Below, in pieces: positions 36,689 to 46,731 of a stretch of 64,000 bases of DNA. The translations under genes and the position numbers were made by a program. Origin of the DNA: Microbacterium thalassium (GTDB lineage Bacteria > Actinomycetota > Actinomycetes > Actinomycetales > Microbacteriaceae); NCBI RefSeq assembly GCF_014208045.1, contig NZ_JACHML010000001.1, positions 1,984,001 through 2,048,000 on the forward strand. The letters run 5' to 3'. Position 1 is the stretch's first letter; each line of letters starts with the position of its first letter. A model generated the notes under the pieces. That model searched no databases. It saw only the letters and a program-made list of their open reading frames with translations, and was not told the origin of the DNA.

Positions 36689-37774
36689 ATGACCGTTCGA
36701 CTCGACGATCTGCCCCTCCGCGACGATCTTCGCGGCCGCAAGCCCTACGGAGCGCCGCAGGCGCCGCTGCCGGTCGCGCTCAACGTCAACGAGAACACCC
36801 ATCCTGTTCCCGAAGAGGTCGCCGACGACATCCTCGACGCGATCGCGCTCGCGCTGCGCGAGGTGAACCGGTACCCGGATCGCGAGTTCACGGGCCTGCG
36901 CGAGGCCTTCGCGGGCTACCTCGGCCACGGGCTGACGCGGGATCAGATCTGGGCGGCGAACGGGTCCAACGAAGTGCTCCAGCACATCCTGCAGGCCTTC
37001 GCAGGGCCTGGGCGCACCGCGTTCGGCTTCTCGCCGACGTACTCGATGTACCCGCTGCTCACGCGGGGGACCGGGGCCGAGTGGCGAGAAGGCGAGCGCG
37101 AAGCCGATTTCTCGGTCAGCGCCGTCAGCGCCGCCGAGCAGGTGGGCGAAGCACGGCCGGACGTCGTCTTCCTGTGCTCCCCGAACAACCCCACCGGCAC
37201 CCCGATGACGCTCGACGTCATCGAGGCCGTGTACGACGCGACCGACGGCATCGTGATCGTCGACGAGGCGTATCACGAGTTCGCGCCGCACGACGTCCCG
37301 TCGGCGCTGACGCTGCTGCCGGGCCGCGAGCGGCTGGTGGTCTCGCGCACGATGAGCAAGGCGTTCGCCTTCGCCGGCGCCCGGGTGGGCTACCTCGCCG
37401 CCGACCCCGCGTTCATCGACGCGCTGCGACTGGTCCGGCTGCCGTACCACCTGAGCGCCCTGACGCAGGCGGCGGCGACCGCGGCCCTCGGGCACGCCGA
37501 CACGATGCTCGCGATGGTCGACGACATCGTCGTCCAGCGCGACCGCATCTCCGCGACCCTCGAGGCGCTGGGCTACGAGCCGTACGAGTCGTGGTCCAAC
37601 TTCGTGCTGTTCGGCGGGGTGGACGAGCCCGCGCGGGTGTGGGAGCGCCTGTACGAGCGCGGCGTCCTCATCCGCGACATCGGCATCCCGCACCACCTGC
37701 GCGTGTCGGCCGGCACCGAGGAGGAGACGACCGCGTTCCTGGACGCGCTCGCGTCGATAGACTCGGCCTCATGA
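36689..37774 (+). CDS. hisC: Histidinol-phosphate aminotransferase
   Basis: PLP-dependent transamination of imidazole acetol phosphate in histidine synthesis. The 361-aa fold-type I protein has [14 protein letters not shown] near the N-terminus, [32 protein letters not shown], and the Schiff-base lysine in [17 protein letters not shown]. The first gene of the unit hisC-hisB-hisH-priA-sseB, overlapping hisB by 4 bp. No hisD or hisG lies in this window. Confidence 0.95.
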   Translation: MTVRLDDLPLRDDLRGRKPYGAPQAPLPVALNVNENTHPVPEEVADDILDAIALALREVNRYPDREFTGLREAFAGYLGHGLTRDQIWAANGSNEVLQHILQAFAGPGRTAFGFSPTYSMYPLLTRGTGAEWREGEREADFSVSAVSAAEQVGEARPDVVFLCSPNNPTGTPMTLDVIEAVYDATDGIVIVDEAYHEFAPHDVPSALTLLPGRERLVVSRTMSKAFAFAGARVGYLAADPAFIDALRLVRLPYHLSALTQAAATAALGHADTMLAMVDDIVVQRDRISATLEALGYEPYESWSNFVLFGGVDEPARVWERLYERGVLIRDIGIPHHLRVSAGTEEETTAFLDALASIDSAS

Positions 37775-38379
37775 ACGAAGGGTCCCGCACCGCGTCGCTC
37801 CGGCGCGCGACGAGCGAGTCGACCGTCGAGCTCGAGCTCGACCTCGACGGCACCGGCCGCAGCCGCATCGACACCACCGTGCCGTTCTTCGACCACATGC
37901 TGACCGCGTTTGCGAAGCACTCGCTCACCGATCTGACCGTGCGCGCCTCGGGCGACACCGACATCGACGCCCACCACACCGTGGAGGACATCTCCATCGT
38001 GCTCGGTCAGGCGATCCGGCAGGCGCTCGGCGACAAGGCGGGCATCTCGCGCTACGGCGACGCTCTCGTCCCGCTCGACGAGGCGCTCGCGCAGGCCGTC
38101 GTCGACATCAGCGGACGCCCGTATCTCGTCCACGAGGGCGAGCCGGCGGGCTTCGAGCACCACCTCATCGGCGGTCACTTCACGGGCAGCCTCGTGCGCC
38201 ACACCTTCGAGGCGATCGCCTTCAACGCCGCGCTCACCGTGCACGTGCGCGTGATCTCGGGGCGCGACCCGCACCACATCGCCGAAGCCGAGTACAAGGC
38301 GTTCGCGCGGGCGTTCCGGCAGGCCAAGGCGCTGGATCCGCTCGTCGAGGGCATCCCGAGCACGAAGGGCGCTCTGTGA
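37771..38379 (+). CDS. hisB: Imidazoleglycerol-phosphate dehydratase
   Basis: Manganese-dependent dehydration step of histidine synthesis. The 202-aa single-domain protein contains [28 protein letters not shown] and [15 protein letters not shown], and [16 protein letters not shown] near the end, the two His-rich metal motifs. It lacks the phosphatase domain of the enterobacterial fusion. ATGA and GTGA overlaps join it to hisC and hisH. A TAGACT hexamer ends 7 nt before its ATG, so an internal leaderless promoter is possible. Confidence 0.96.
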   Translation: MNEGSRTASLRRATSESTVELELDLDGTGRSRIDTTVPFFDHMLTAFAKHSLTDLTVRASGDTDIDAHHTVEDISIVLGQAIRQALGDKAGISRYGDALVPLDEALAQAVVDISGRPYLVHEGEPAGFEHHLIGGHFTGSLVRHTFEAIAFNAALTVHVRVISGRDPHHIAEAEYKAFARAFRQAKALDPLVEGIPSTKGAL

Positions 38380-39026
38380 GCTCTCGGCCCGTCGTCGCCG
38401 TGCTCGACTACGGCTCGGGCAACGTCCACTCGGCCGTGAAGGCGCTCGACGCCGCCGGAGCCGACGCGCGCCTCACGAGCGACCGCGATCTCGTCCTGAA
38501 GGCCGACGGACTCGTCGTCCCGGGCGTCGGCGCCTTCCGCGCCGTCATGGACGCGCTCCGCGCCAGCCGCGGGCACGAGCTCATCGATCGCCGCCTCGCC
38601 GGCGGACGCCCGGTGCTCGGGATCTGCGTCGGCATGCAGATCCTCTTCGAGCACGGCGTCGAGCGCGGCGTCGACACCGAGGGGATGGGCGAGTGGCCCG
38701 GCGCCGTGACGGAGCTCGATGCGCCGGTCCTGCCGCACATGGGGTGGAATACGGTCGATGCCGGCGAGGGGTCGCGGCTGTTCGCCGGGATCGAGGACGA
38801 GCGGTTCTACTTCGTCCACTCGTACGGCGCGCAGCACTGGTCGCTCGATGTCATCCACCCGTTCACGCCGCCCGTGCTGACGTGGTGCACGTACGGCGCG
38901 CCGTTCCTGGCCGCCGTCGAGAACGGACCCCTCAGCGCGACGCAGTTCCACCCGGAGAAATCGGGGGAGGCGGGCATCCGCCTGCTCGCCAATTGGATCG
39001 AGGGCCTCGACGGGGCTACTCTCTGA
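38376..39026 (+). CDS. hisH: Imidazole glycerol phosphate synthase, glutaminase subunit
   Basis: Class I glutamine amidotransferase that supplies ammonia to HisF. The 216-aa protein has [10 protein letters not shown], the nucleophile in [13 protein letters not shown], and the His-Glu pair in QFHPEKSGE. It starts at GTG 38376 over the hisB stop. HisF is not encoded in the window, and priA follows after 54 bp. Confidence 0.96.
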   Translation: MSSRPVVAVLDYGSGNVHSAVKALDAAGADARLTSDRDLVLKADGLVVPGVGAFRAVMDALRASRGHELIDRRLAGGRPVLGICVGMQILFEHGVERGVDTEGMGEWPGAVTELDAPVLPHMGWNTVDAGEGSRLFAGIEDERFYFVHSYGAQHWSLDVIHPFTPPVLTWCTYGAPFLAAVENGPLSATQFHPEKSGEAGIRLLANWIEGLDGATL

Positions 39027-39080
39027 ATTCGTGCCCACCGCGGAGCGGCCCGAGCCCGCGAACTTCCTGCACGAGGAGCC

Positions 39081-39827
39081 ATGAACGATTTCGCGTCAAC
39101 GCCCATGCTGACCCTGCTGCCGGCGGTCGACGTCGCCGACGGGAAGGCCGTCCGGCTCACGCAGGGTGCCGCCGGCACCGAGACCAGCTACGGCGATCCG
39201 GTCGACGCGGCGCTCGGGTGGGCGCGACAGGGTGCCGACTGGATCCACCTGGTCGACCTGGACGCCGCCTTCGGCCGCGGATCGAACGCGCCGCTGCTGC
39301 GCAAGGTCATCAAGCAGGTCAAGGGCGTGCAGGTCGAGCTGTCGGGCGGCATCCGCGACGACGCGACGCTCGAGGCCGCGCTCGAGTCGGGGGCCGCGCG
39401 CATCAACCTCGGCACCGCCGCGCTCGAGAACCCCGAGTGGGCCGCCGACGTCATCGGGCGCTACGGCGATGTGATCGCGGTGGGGCTGGACGTTCGCGGC
39501 ACGACGCTCGCCGCGCGCGGCTGGACCCGCGAGGGCGGCGATCTGTGGACGGTGCTGGAGCGCCTCGAGGCCGCCGGCTGCAGCCGCTACGTCGTCACCG
39601 ACGTCACCAAGGACGGCACGCTGCGCGGCCCGAACCTCGACCTGCTGCGCCAGATCACGGCGCGCACCCCCAAGCCCGTCGTGGCCTCGGGCGGCATCTC
39701 GAGCCTCGACGACATCGCGGCGCTGCGCGAGCTCGTGCCGCTGGGCGTCGAGGGCGCGATCATGGGCAAGGCACTGTACGCGGGCAAGTTCACGCTCGCC
39801 GAGGCCCTGGATGTCGCCGGATACTGA
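39081..39827 (+). CDS. priA: Phosphoribosyl isomerase A (HisA/TrpF bifunctional type)
   Basis: TIM-barrel isomerase for the ProFAR step of histidine synthesis. In actinobacteria without a separate trpF the enzyme also isomerises phosphoribosyl anthranilate. The 248-aa protein has [18 protein letters not shown] with the first catalytic Asp, ELSGGIRDD, and the second Asp in [15 protein letters not shown]. The start has an AGGAG site. It overlaps the sseB gene by 17 bp. Bifunctionality is inferred from taxonomy, not seen directly. Confidence 0.92.
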   Translation: MNDFASTPMLTLLPAVDVADGKAVRLTQGAAGTETSYGDPVDAALGWARQGADWIHLVDLDAAFGRGSNAPLLRKVIKQVKGVQVELSGGIRDDATLEAALESGAARINLGTAALENPEWAADVIGRYGDVIAVGLDVRGTTLAARGWTREGGDLWTVLERLEAAGCSRYVVTDVTKDGTLRGPNLDLLRQITARTPKPVVASGGISSLDDIAALRELVPLGVEGAIMGKALYAGKFTLAEALDVAGY

Positions 39828-40590
39828 CGGCTGCGACCACTCGGCCGACTCGGCCGGCGTGCCGTGGGAGGGGCGTGGCTTCCGCCCCAATCCGCATGCG
39901 GCCGACGACGGCTCTGCCGACCCCGCGCTGGTGGCGGCGCTCGCCGTGTTCCGCGCGGGGGAGGGCTCGCAGGAGGCCGTCGTGGAGGCCTACCGCCGTG
40001 CGCGGCTGCTGATCCCCCTGGTCGCCGAGAAGGGCGACGAGGGCGTGGGTCCCACGGGCCTGCCCGTCGACAAGACCCAGGAGCTCTCGATCGTCACGGT
40101 CGCCGCTCCCGACGGCCGCAAGGTCCTGCCGGTGTTCAGTTCGGTGGCGGCGATGGCGGTGTGGGATGCTGCGGCGCGGCCGATCCCCGCGGACGGCGTG
40201 CGCACGGCGGTCGCCGCAGCGTCCGACGACACGGATCTGATCGTGCTCGACCCCGGGAGCGAGACGGAGTTCGTCATCCGGCGCCCCGCGGTGTGGGCTA
40301 TCGCCCGCGGCGAGCGGTGGGAGCCGAGCTTCGTGTCGCCGGAGGTGTTCACCGGGCTCCAGGAGAGCGTGGGCGGTGAGCTGGCGGTGCTGGACCTCTC
40401 GGTCGAGTCCGGCGACCCCACCGCCCGTCTGCGCGGGCCGGAGCTCGTCGTGCGCCTGCGCCTCATGGAGGGCCTCGACAAGGACGAGCTCGACGCCGTC
40501 CTCGCCCGCCTCGCGCGGCGCTGGGCGGCCGACGACCGCGTTGCGGTGCTCGTCGATTCGCTGAGCGTCAAGCTGCTGCGCGCCGGCTGA
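39811..40590 (+). CDS. SseB family protein
   Basis: A 259-aa protein with an SseB-type domain (about 30-155: [45 protein letters not shown]) and a C-terminal extension often seen with it ([26 protein letters not shown]). Its function is unknown; in actinobacteria it commonly follows priA in his units. The ATG lies inside the end of priA. The 75 bp to the next gene show no signal. Confidence 0.87.
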   Translation: MSPDTDGCDHSADSAGVPWEGRGFRPNPHAADDGSADPALVAALAVFRAGEGSQEAVVEAYRRARLLIPLVAEKGDEGVGPTGLPVDKTQELSIVTVAAPDGRKVLPVFSSVAAMAVWDAAARPIPADGVRTAVAAASDDTDLIVLDPGSETEFVIRRPAVWAIARGERWEPSFVSPEVFTGLQESVGGELAVLDLSVESGDPTARLRGPELVVRLRLMEGLDKDELDAVLARLARRWAADDRVAVLVDSLSVKLLRAG

Positions 40591-40665
40591 CCGGGCCGCA
40601 CGTCGCGGGGTGGCCCTTGCGGGCGCGGGCGCCGCGGCGGAAGGATCGGCTGGCGGAGGTGCCCG

Positions 40666-42048
40666 ATGACCGACGACCCCTACCGCCGCGCGCTCGATGC
40701 CGCCCACGGCCACGCGATGCGGTGGCTCGAGACGCTGCCCGAGCGGCCGATCCGCCCTGCTCTCGACGTCGACGGCGTGCTGGCCCGGCTCGATCCCGAC
40801 CTGCCCGAGTCGGGACGCGACCCCGCTGACGTGATCGACGAGCTGGCGGATGCCGCCGAGCCGGGGCTCATCGCGATGGGTTCGCCGCGGTTCTACGGCT
40901 TCGTCATCGGCGGCGCGTACCCGTCGGCCATGGCGGCCGACTGGCTGGTGTCGGCGTGGGATCAGAACACGGGATCGCGGCAGCCGACACCCGCGACCGC
41001 CGCGTTCGAGGAGACGGCGGGGCGCTGGCTGCTCGACCTGCTCCACCTTCCGGCCGATTCCGGTCTCGGGTTCGCCACCGGCGCGACGAGTGCGAATCTC
41101 GCGTGCCTGGTCGCGGCGCGGGATGCCGTCATCCGCCGCGACGGCGGGGATCCGGCATCCGGCCTCTCGGCGTCGCGACCGGTGCGGTTCCTCGCCGGCG
41201 GCGCCGTGCACATCTCGGCCGTGCTCGCCGGACGCATGGCGGGCCTGGGAGCACCCGAGACCGTCGGCAGCGACGACCAGGGGAGGATCGACGTCGCGGG
41301 CCTCCGTTGTGCGCTCGCTGCGGGCGAGGGACCGGCCGTGGTGTCGCTGCAGGCCGGCGACGTGCACTCGGGCGCCTTCGACGACTTCACCGCCGCGATC
41401 GACGTCGCCCACGAGGCCGGGGCGTGGGTGCACGTGGACGGCGCGTTCGGGCTGTGGGCGTGCGCGGTGCCGCGGCTCCAGGGGCTGGTCGCGGGAATCG
41501 AACGCGCCGACTCGTGGGCGACCGACGCCCACAAGACCCTCAACGTCCCCTACGACTGCGGACTCGCGATCGTGCGCGACGCTGCCGCGATGACCGCGGC
41601 CCTCGGCCCGCAGGCGGCGTACCTGCCCGATGCGGGAGGCGTCGCCGATCCTTGGGACCGTGTGGTGGAGATGTCCCGTCGCGGGCGCGGCGTGCCGGTG
41701 TGGGCGGTGCTGCGAGAGCTCGGCCGCTCGGGCGTCGTCGACCTCGTCGATCGGCTGGCGCGGTCGGCGGCCGAGCTTGCCGAGGGCTTCGCCGCGATCG
41801 ACGGCGTCGAGATCCTCAACGACGTCGTGTTCACGCAGGTGTGCCTCGCGACGGCTGACGACGCCGCGACCGAGGCGCTGGGGGAGTGGCTGCGCGACGA
41901 GGGCACCGTATGGGCGTCGTCGTCGCGCTGGCAGGGGCGCGCGGTGGTCCGCTTCTCGGTGTCCAACCACGCGACCTCGGCGAACGACGTCGAGCGGACG
42001 ATCGACGCGGTCCACCGCGGCGCCGCGGCGATCGGCATCCGCTCCTAG
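40666..42048 (+). CDS. PLP-dependent group II decarboxylase-like protein
   Basis: A 460-aa fold-type I PLP enzyme related to aromatic amino-acid and glutamate decarboxylases. Motifs: SPRFYGFVIGGAYPSAMAAD, TGATSANLACLVAARD (phosphate site), HVDGAFGLWA with the PLP-contacting Asp, and the Schiff-base lysine in WATDAHKTLNVPYD. Substrate unknown, and no amine transporter is adjacent. Aminotransferase activity cannot be excluded. Confidence 0.87.
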   Translation: MTDDPYRRALDAAHGHAMRWLETLPERPIRPALDVDGVLARLDPDLPESGRDPADVIDELADAAEPGLIAMGSPRFYGFVIGGAYPSAMAADWLVSAWDQNTGSRQPTPATAAFEETAGRWLLDLLHLPADSGLGFATGATSANLACLVAARDAVIRRDGGDPASGLSASRPVRFLAGGAVHISAVLAGRMAGLGAPETVGSDDQGRIDVAGLRCALAAGEGPAVVSLQAGDVHSGAFDDFTAAIDVAHEAGAWVHVDGAFGLWACAVPRLQGLVAGIERADSWATDAHKTLNVPYDCGLAIVRDAAAMTAALGPQAAYLPDAGGVADPWDRVVEMSRRGRGVPVWAVLRELGRSGVVDLVDRLARSAAELAEGFAAIDGVEILNDVVFTQVCLATADDAATEALGEWLRDEGTVWASSSRWQGRAVVRFSVSNHATSANDVERTIDAVHRGAAAIGIRS

Positions 42049-42058
42049 GCGACCGCTC

Positions 42059-42478
42059 TCAGGTGACCGGGCCGGTCCACTTCTCGCCCGGGCCCTTGCC
42101 GATCGGGTCGGGGATGACGGATGCCTCGCGGAACGCCAGCTGGAGCGAGCGCAGTCCGTCGCGCAGGGAACGGGCGTGCATGTCGCTGATCTCGGGCGCG
42201 CCGGCGGTGATGAGACCGGCCAGCGCGTTGATGAGCTTGCGCGCCTCGTCGAGGTCCAGCTGGTTCTCGGGGTCGTCCGCGAGACCGGTCTTGACCGCGG
42301 CGGCGCTCATGAGGTGGACGGCGGTGGTGGTGATCACCTCGACCGCGGGGACGTCGGCGATGTCGCGCGTCGCCGAGGCGGCCGCCTGCTCCTGCTCCTC
42401 CCAGCGCGCCTCGCGCTGAGGGTCGCGATGGCCTGCTGCATCGCCGGCGAGGTCGCCGGCATCCCGAATCGTCGTCAC
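42059..42478 (-). CDS. DUF1844 protein
   Basis: A 139-aa protein whose C-terminal half (about 45-125) matches DUF1844: AVEVITTTAVHLMSAAAVKTGL, DLDEARKLINALAGLI and LRDGLRSLQLAFREAS. The N-terminal 40 residues are charged and low complexity. Function unknown; its divergent linkage with infC is conserved in actinobacteria. GTG 42478 is the start. A minus-strand TAGCAG (42489-42494) overlaps the infC -10 by two bases, so the two promoters may compete. Confidence 0.86.
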   Translation of the reverse strand: MTTIRDAGDLAGDAAGHRDPQREARWEEQEQAAASATRDIADVPAVEVITTTAVHLMSAAAVKTGLADDPENQLDLDEARKLINALAGLITAGAPEISDMHARSLRDGLRSLQLAFREASVIPDPIGKGPGEKWTGPVT

Positions 42479-42492
42479 GTGTCGCTCTCTGC

Positions 42493-42498
42493 TAGACT
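42493..42498 (+). promoter_or_regulatory. -10 element of the infC-rpmI-rplT unit
   Basis: TAGACT gives a transcript with about 220 nt of leader before the infC start. Several inverted repeats are present in the leader. Leaders of this operon are regulatory in other bacteria. Confidence 0.5.
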
Positions 42499-42723
42499 TG
42501 TGCGGGCTCCGGTGCGTTCTGCTCCGGACTGAAAGAGGATTTATCCCACCCGCGCTTGCCGCTCCAGGCTACCGGGTCCACGCACTCCGCCCCGACGCAC
42601 GGCGTCCGGGGCAGTCAGGGTGCACCGGCGCTGACGCGTCATGCCGGGTGGAATGACTCCTCTTCTGCCCGCGACGCACCCCGTGTCGCGGTGGCCGACA
42701 CCCCGCACGAAGAGGAGTTCCGC

Positions 42724-43341
42724 ATCAGCGATCCCCGCACCAACGAGCGCATCCGCGTGCCAGAGGTCCGCCTTGTCGGACCGAACGGCGAGCAGGTCGG
42801 CGTCGTCCGCATCGAGGTTGCGCAGCGTCTGGCACAGGAGGCGGATCTCGACCTGGTCGAGGTCGCGCCCAACTCGAAGCCTCCCGTCGTCAAGATCATG
42901 GACTACGGGAAGTTCAAGTACGAGGCCGCTCAGAAGGCCAAGGAAGCACGCCGCAACCAGGCGAACACGGTCCTCAAGGAGGTCCGCTTCCGGCTGAAGA
43001 TCGAGGCGCACGACTACATCACCAAGCTCAAGCGCGCCGAGGGCTTCCTGAAGTCCGGCGACAAGGTGAAGGCGATGATCCTCTTCCGCGGTCGCGAGCA
43101 GTCGCGTCCCGAGCAGGGCGTGCGGCTCCTGCGCAAGTTCGCCGAGGATGTCGCAGAGCTCGGCGTCGTGGAGTCGAACCCCACGATCGACGGCCGCAAC
43201 ATGACGATGGTGATCGCTCCGATCAAGAACAAGTCCGAGGCGAAGGCCGAGCAGAACGCTCAGCGCGCCGCGAACAAGGAGGCGGCGCGCCACGCGCGCA
43301 GCGGATCGGACTCCGAGGGCGAGCCGGCGGACGCCGAGTAG
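42724..43341 (+). CDS. infC: Translation initiation factor IF-3, probable AUC start
   Basis: Promotes fidelity of start selection on the 30S subunit. The 205-aa protein has the N-domain ([20 protein letters not shown]), linker helix ([17 protein letters not shown]) and C-domain ([25 protein letters not shown]), plus a low-complexity tail. I place the start at ATC 42724, 6 nt after AGAGGAG and directly before SDPRTNERI, where family members normally begin. GTG 42691 is in frame but lacks a ribosome site. Rare start codons allow IF-3 autoregulation in other bacteria. First gene of infC-rpmI-rplT. Confidence 0.9.
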   Translation: MSDPRTNERIRVPEVRLVGPNGEQVGVVRIEVAQRLAQEADLDLVEVAPNSKPPVVKIMDYGKFKYEAAQKAKEARRNQANTVLKEVRFRLKIEAHDYITKLKRAEGFLKSGDKVKAMILFRGREQSRPEQGVRLLRKFAEDVAELGVVESNPTIDGRNMTMVIAPIKNKSEAKAEQNAQRAANKEAARHARSGSDSEGEPADAE

Positions 43342-43363
43342 CCCTCCCCACAGACTCCCGCCC

Positions 43364-43393
43364 AGGCGGGACCCCCTTCCCGCCCGAGCGGGA
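43364..43393 (+). repeat. Two small hairpins between infC and rpmI
   Basis: The stretch contains TCCCGCC/GGCGGGA-type and TTCCCGC/GCGGGAA-type inverted repeats in succession. They may be processing or attenuation elements between the factor and the ribosomal protein genes. Confidence 0.45.
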
Positions 43394-43413
43394 AACAACA
43401 CGAAGGAAGAAAC

Positions 43414-43608
43414 ATGCCGAAGCAGAAGACCCACTCGGGCTCCAAGAAGCGCTTCAAGGTCACCGGTAGCGGCAAGCTCAAGAAGCAGCAGGCCGGTATG
43501 CGCCACAACCTCGAGGGCAAGTCGAGCCGCCGCACCCGTCGCCTGAACCAGGACCAGGTGCTGTCGAAGGCCGACACCAAGGTCGCCAAGAAGCTCCTCG
43601 GCCGCTGA
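43414..43608 (+). CDS. rpmI: Large ribosomal subunit protein bL35
   Basis: A 64-aa, very basic protein ([20 protein letters not shown] start, [17 protein letters not shown] end), a complete bL35. An AAGGAAGAA site precedes the ATG. It is second in infC-rpmI-rplT. Confidence 0.97.
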   Translation: MPKQKTHSGSKKRFKVTGSGKLKKQQAGMRHNLEGKSSRRTRRLNQDQVLSKADTKVAKKLLGR

Positions 43609-43641
43609 CGCGCGCCGAAGCACGAATAGGAACGAAACGAA

Positions 43642-44025
43642 ATGGCTAGAGTCAAGCGGGCCGTCAACGCCCACAAGAAGCGTCGCGTCATCCTCGAGCG
43701 CGCCTCGGGTTACCGGGGTCAGCGTTCGCGCCTGTACCGCAAGGCGAAGGAGCAGGTCACCCACTCGCTCGTCTACGCGTACCGCGACCGTCGCAAGCGC
43801 AAGGGCGACTTCCGTCGTCTGTGGATCCAGCGCATCAACGCCGCCAGCCGCCAGAACGGCCTCACCTACAACCGCTTCATGCAGGGCCTCGGCCTCGCGG
43901 GCGTGCAGGTCGACCGCCGCATGCTGGCCGAGCTCGCCGTGAACGAGCCGAAGGCCTTCGCCTCGCTCGTCGAGACGGCCAAGAAGGCGCTGCCCGAGAA
44001 CGTCAACGCTCCCAAGAGCGCCTGA
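43642..44025 (+). CDS. rplT: Large ribosomal subunit protein bL20
   Basis: A 127-aa rRNA-binding assembly protein ([54 protein letters not shown]). Full length. In other bacteria bL20 autoregulates the operon by binding its leader; the leader here has not been tested for such a mimic. A strong terminator follows. Confidence 0.97.
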   Translation: MARVKRAVNAHKKRRVILERASGYRGQRSRLYRKAKEQVTHSLVYAYRDRRKRKGDFRRLWIQRINAASRQNGLTYNRFMQGLGLAGVQVDRRMLAELAVNEPKAFASLVETAKKALPENVNAPKSA

Positions 44026-44043
44026 CACCGGCACACACGCTCT

Positions 44044-44076
44044 GAAGGGCGCCCTCCGATGCGGAGGGCGCCCTTC
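44044..44076 (+). terminator. Strong terminator after rplT
   Basis: A perfect 15-bp stem (44044-44058 with 44062-44076) and a 3-nt loop, 18 nt after the rplT stop; it is followed within 10 nt by the next gene's -10 element. Confidence 0.85.
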
Positions 44077-44085
44077 GTCGTTCCC

Positions 44086-44091
44086 TAGACT
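44086..44091 (+). promoter_or_regulatory. -10 element, predicted leaderless methyltransferase mRNA
   Basis: TAGACT with a 6-nt gap to GTG 44098. Confidence 0.55.
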
Positions 44092-44097
44092 GGTCGC

Positions 44098-44904
44098 GTG
44101 CTCGAGAACCCCCGCTCGCCGCGCGTGCGCGCCGTCGCGAAGCTCACCAAGCGCAGTGCCCGCCAGGAGACCGGTCTGTTCCTCCTCGAGGGCCCGCAGG
44201 CGGCGCGCGAGGCGCTGACCTACCGCCCCGACACCGTCGTCGAGATGTTCGCGACGCCCACCGCGGTCGACAAGCATCAGGACGTCCGCGCGGCGGCCGC
44301 CGATGCCGGCATCGAGGTGCAGTTCGCCTCGGAGGCGGTCATCGACGCGATGGCCGACACCGTCACGCCCCAGGGGATCATCGCGGTGGCGCGCCAGACG
44401 CCGACCTCGGTGCGCGACGTCTTCGCGGCGAACCCGCGCCTCGTCGCCATCTGCGAAGAGGTGCGCGACCCCGGGAACCTCGGCACGATCATCCGCGCAG
44501 CCGACGCCGCCGGCGCCGACGCCGTGGTGCTCACGGGCCGCACCGTCGACCCGTACAACCCCAAGGTCGTGCGCGCCACGACCGGATCGCTCTTCCACAT
44601 CCCCGTCGCGCTCGGCATCGACCTCGCGACCGCCGTTGAACGCGCGCACGCCGCGGGTGTGCGCGTCATCGCCGCGGATGTGGGCGGCGGCGATTTCCTC
44701 GCGGGACGCCATCTGCTGGCCGAGCCCACGGCGTGGCTGTTCGGGAACGAGGCGCGCGGACTGGAGGAGACCGCCCTCACGCTTGCCGACATGTCGCTGC
44801 GCCTGCCGATCTACGGGGACGCCGAATCGCTGAATCTCGCCACCGCCGCCAGTGTGTGCCTCTATGAGACCGCGTTCGCGCAGCGGGCCGCCGCGAACGC
44901 GTGA
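44098..44904 (+). CDS. TrmH/SpoU-family RNA methyltransferase
   Basis: A 268-aa SPOUT methyltransferase with an N-terminal substrate-binding domain ([17 protein letters not shown]). The three SPOUT motifs are present: [29 protein letters not shown] and [15 protein letters not shown]. It probably 2'-O-methylates rRNA; the target nucleotide cannot be inferred. Position after rplT is common in actinobacteria. GTG start from a leaderless mRNA. Confidence 0.92.
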   Translation: MLENPRSPRVRAVAKLTKRSARQETGLFLLEGPQAAREALTYRPDTVVEMFATPTAVDKHQDVRAAAADAGIEVQFASEAVIDAMADTVTPQGIIAVARQTPTSVRDVFAANPRLVAICEEVRDPGNLGTIIRAADAAGADAVVLTGRTVDPYNPKVVRATTGSLFHIPVALGIDLATAVERAHAAGVRVIAADVGGGDFLAGRHLLAEPTAWLFGNEARGLEETALTLADMSLRLPIYGDAESLNLATAASVCLYETAFAQRAAANA

Positions 44905-44973
44905 TGCATTCCCTTCCTGTTACAGATCGGTAAAGAGGCGCGTCACCCCCTGCCGCGGCTCGCGCCTGGCTCA

Positions 44974-44979
44974 TAGGGT
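44974..44979 (+). promoter_or_regulatory. -10 element, predicted leaderless gluA mRNA
   Basis: TAGGGT with a 6-nt gap to ATG 44986. A GTTAC-N6-GTAAA repeat lies about 50 bp upstream (44919-44934). Confidence 0.5.
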
Positions 44980-44985
44980 GAGCCC

Positions 44986-45783
44986 ATGGCGACACCAGAT
45001 CAAGCGACGCCCGCACCGCGCACGTCGAACATCAACGTGAAGCGCGGGGAGCCCCTCGTCGTCGTCGAGCATGTCGACAAGCATTTCGGCGACCTCCACG
45101 TCCTCCGCGACATCAACACCGTGGTCAACCGCGGCGAGGTCGTCGTCGTCATCGGGCCCTCGGGCTCGGGCAAGTCGACGCTGTGTCGCGCCATCAACCG
45201 CCTGGAGACGATCGACTCCGGCACGATCACGATCGACGGCGTGCCGCTGCCCGAAGAAGGGCGCGGCCTCGCCAAGCTGCGTGCGGACGTGGGAATGGTG
45301 TTCCAGTCGTTCAACCTGTTCGCCCACAAGACCGTGCTCGAGAACGTCACCCTCGGGCCCATCCGCGTGCGCGGCCTGAAGAAGAAGGACGCCGAAGAGC
45401 AGGCGATGAAGCTGCTCGACCGCGTCGGGGTCGCCAATCAGGCCTCGAAGATGCCGAGCCAGCTCTCGGGCGGCCAGCAGCAGCGCGTCGCCATCGCCCG
45501 GTCGCTCGCGATGAACCCCAAGCTCATCCTCATGGACGAGCCCACGAGCGCCCTCGACCCCGAGATGATCAACGAGGTCCTCGACGTCATGATCGGACTG
45601 GCAGGCGAGGGCATGACGATGATCGTCGTCACGCACGAGATGGGATTCGCGCGCAAGGCGGCCGACCGCGTGCTGTTCATGGCCGACGGGGCGATCGTCG
45701 AGGAGGACACCCCCGAGGAGTTCTTCACGAACCCGAAGAGCGACCGGGCGAAGGACTTCCTGTCGAAGATCCTGGAGCACTGA
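44986..45783 (+). CDS. gluA: Polar amino-acid ABC importer, ATP-binding subunit (GluA-like)
   Basis: A 265-aa ATPase of the PAAT family. Walker [11 protein letters not shown]-loop [13 protein letters not shown], signature LSGGQQQR, Walker [15 protein letters not shown] and the switch His in VTHEMGFAR are intact. Gene order ATPase, binding protein, permease, permease is that of Corynebacterium gluABCD, a glutamate importer. The amino-acid specificity is inferred. Confidence 0.9.
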   Translation: MATPDQATPAPRTSNINVKRGEPLVVVEHVDKHFGDLHVLRDINTVVNRGEVVVVIGPSGSGKSTLCRAINRLETIDSGTITIDGVPLPEEGRGLAKLRADVGMVFQSFNLFAHKTVLENVTLGPIRVRGLKKKDAEEQAMKLLDRVGVANQASKMPSQLSGGQQQRVAIARSLAMNPKLILMDEPTSALDPEMINEVLDVMIGLAGEGMTMIVVTHEMGFARKAADRVLFMADGAIVEEDTPEEFFTNPKSDRAKDFLSKILEH

Positions 45784-45814
45784 GACCCACCGCCCGCGTG
45801 GCGGGAACCGAGAG

Positions 45815-45836
45815 GAGGACCGCCTCGGCGGTCCTC
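45815..45836 (+). repeat. Hairpin between gluA and gluB
   Basis: A perfect 10-bp stem (45815-45824 with 45827-45836) just upstream of the gluB ribosome site (AAAGGACGAAGAG). It could stabilise the gluB message. Confidence 0.65.
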
Positions 45837-45856
45837 GCACAGCAAAGGACGAAGAG

Positions 45857-46726
45857 ATGAAGCGAGCGAGAATTCCCCTGATCGCGCTGGCTGCGGCCGG
45901 CGCCCTCGCCCTGTCGGCGTGTTCCGGCTCGACCGATTCCGGAGACACCGGCGACACCGGAGACACCGAGGAGATGATGTTCGAGGAGGGCACCACGATG
46001 GCCGCCCTCAGCGAGGCGGGCACGATCACGATCGGCACGAAGTTCGACCAGCCGCTGTTCGGCCTCGTCGGGCCGTCCGGCGACCCCGAGGGCTTCGACG
46101 TCGAGATCGGCAAGATCATCGCCGGCAAGCTCGGCATCGACGAGGGCAGCATCGAGTGGGTCGAGACCGTCTCGGCCAACCGCGAGCCGTTCATCGAGAA
46201 CGGCCAGGTCGACATCGTCGTGGCCACCTACACGATCAACGACGACCGCAAGGAAGTCGTGTCGTTCGCCGGCCCGTACTACATGGCTGGACAGTCGATC
46301 CTCGTCCTCGCCGACAACGAGGACATCATGAGCGAGGAGGACCTCGTCGGGCAGCCGGTCTGCTCGGTCACCGGGTCGACCCCCGCCGCGATGCTCGAGG
46401 AGATCGGGGCCGACCCCGTGCTCACCGACACGTACTCGAACTGCCTCGAGCCGCTCCGCAGCGGAGCCGTCGTCGCCGTCTCGACCGACAACGTCATCCT
46501 CGCGGGTCTCGCGGCCCAGAACGAGGGTGAGTTCAAGGTCGTCGGCGAGCCCTTCACGGACGAGCCCTACGGCATCGGCCTGGCGCTGGACGACACCGAC
46601 TTCCGCATGTGGATCAACGACGTGCTGGAGGAGAGCTACGCGGACGGCAGCTACGAAGAGGCGTGGAACGCGACGGCAGGCACGATCCTGCCGTACGTCG
46701 AGCCGCCGACACCCGACCGCTACTGA
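45857..46726 (+). CDS. gluB: Amino-acid ABC importer, substrate-binding lipoprotein (GluB-like)
   Basis: A 289-aa solute-binding protein. The signal peptide ends in lipobox LSAC (cysteine at residue 22), so it is a membrane-anchored lipoprotein. A Gly-Asp-Thr repeat linker follows. The bacterial extracellular SBP family 3 domain spans about 50-285 (GFDVEIGKIIAGKLG, NGQVDIVVATYTINDDRK, VCSVTGSTPA). Flanking hairpins suggest raised message level relative to its operon partners. Glutamate or a related amino acid is the likely ligand. Confidence 0.92.
   Translation: MKRARIPLIALAAAGALALSACSGSTDSGDTGDTGDTEEMMFEEGTTMAALSEAGTITIGTKFDQPLFGLVGPSGDPEGFDVEIGKIIAGKLGIDEGSIEWVETVSANREPFIENGQVDIVVATYTINDDRKEVVSFAGPYYMAGQSILVLADNEDIMSEEDLVGQPVCSVTGSTPAAMLEEIGADPVLTDTYSNCLEPLRSGAVVAVSTDNVILAGLAAQNEGEFKVVGEPFTDEPYGIGLALDDTDFRMWINDVLEESYADGSYEEAWNATAGTILPYVEPPTPDRY
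45941..45967 (+). repeat. Three 9-bp tandem repeats in gluB
   Basis: GGAGACACC, GGCGACACC, GGAGACACC encode Gly-Asp-Thr three times in the linker behind the lipobox. In-frame copy-number changes here would alter linker length only. Confidence 0.8.
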
Positions 46727-46731
46727 TCCAC

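Noticed and set aside
42691..42723. GTG 42691 as the infC start
   Set aside because: No ribosome site, and the added residues are outside the IF-3 family; kept only as an alternative.
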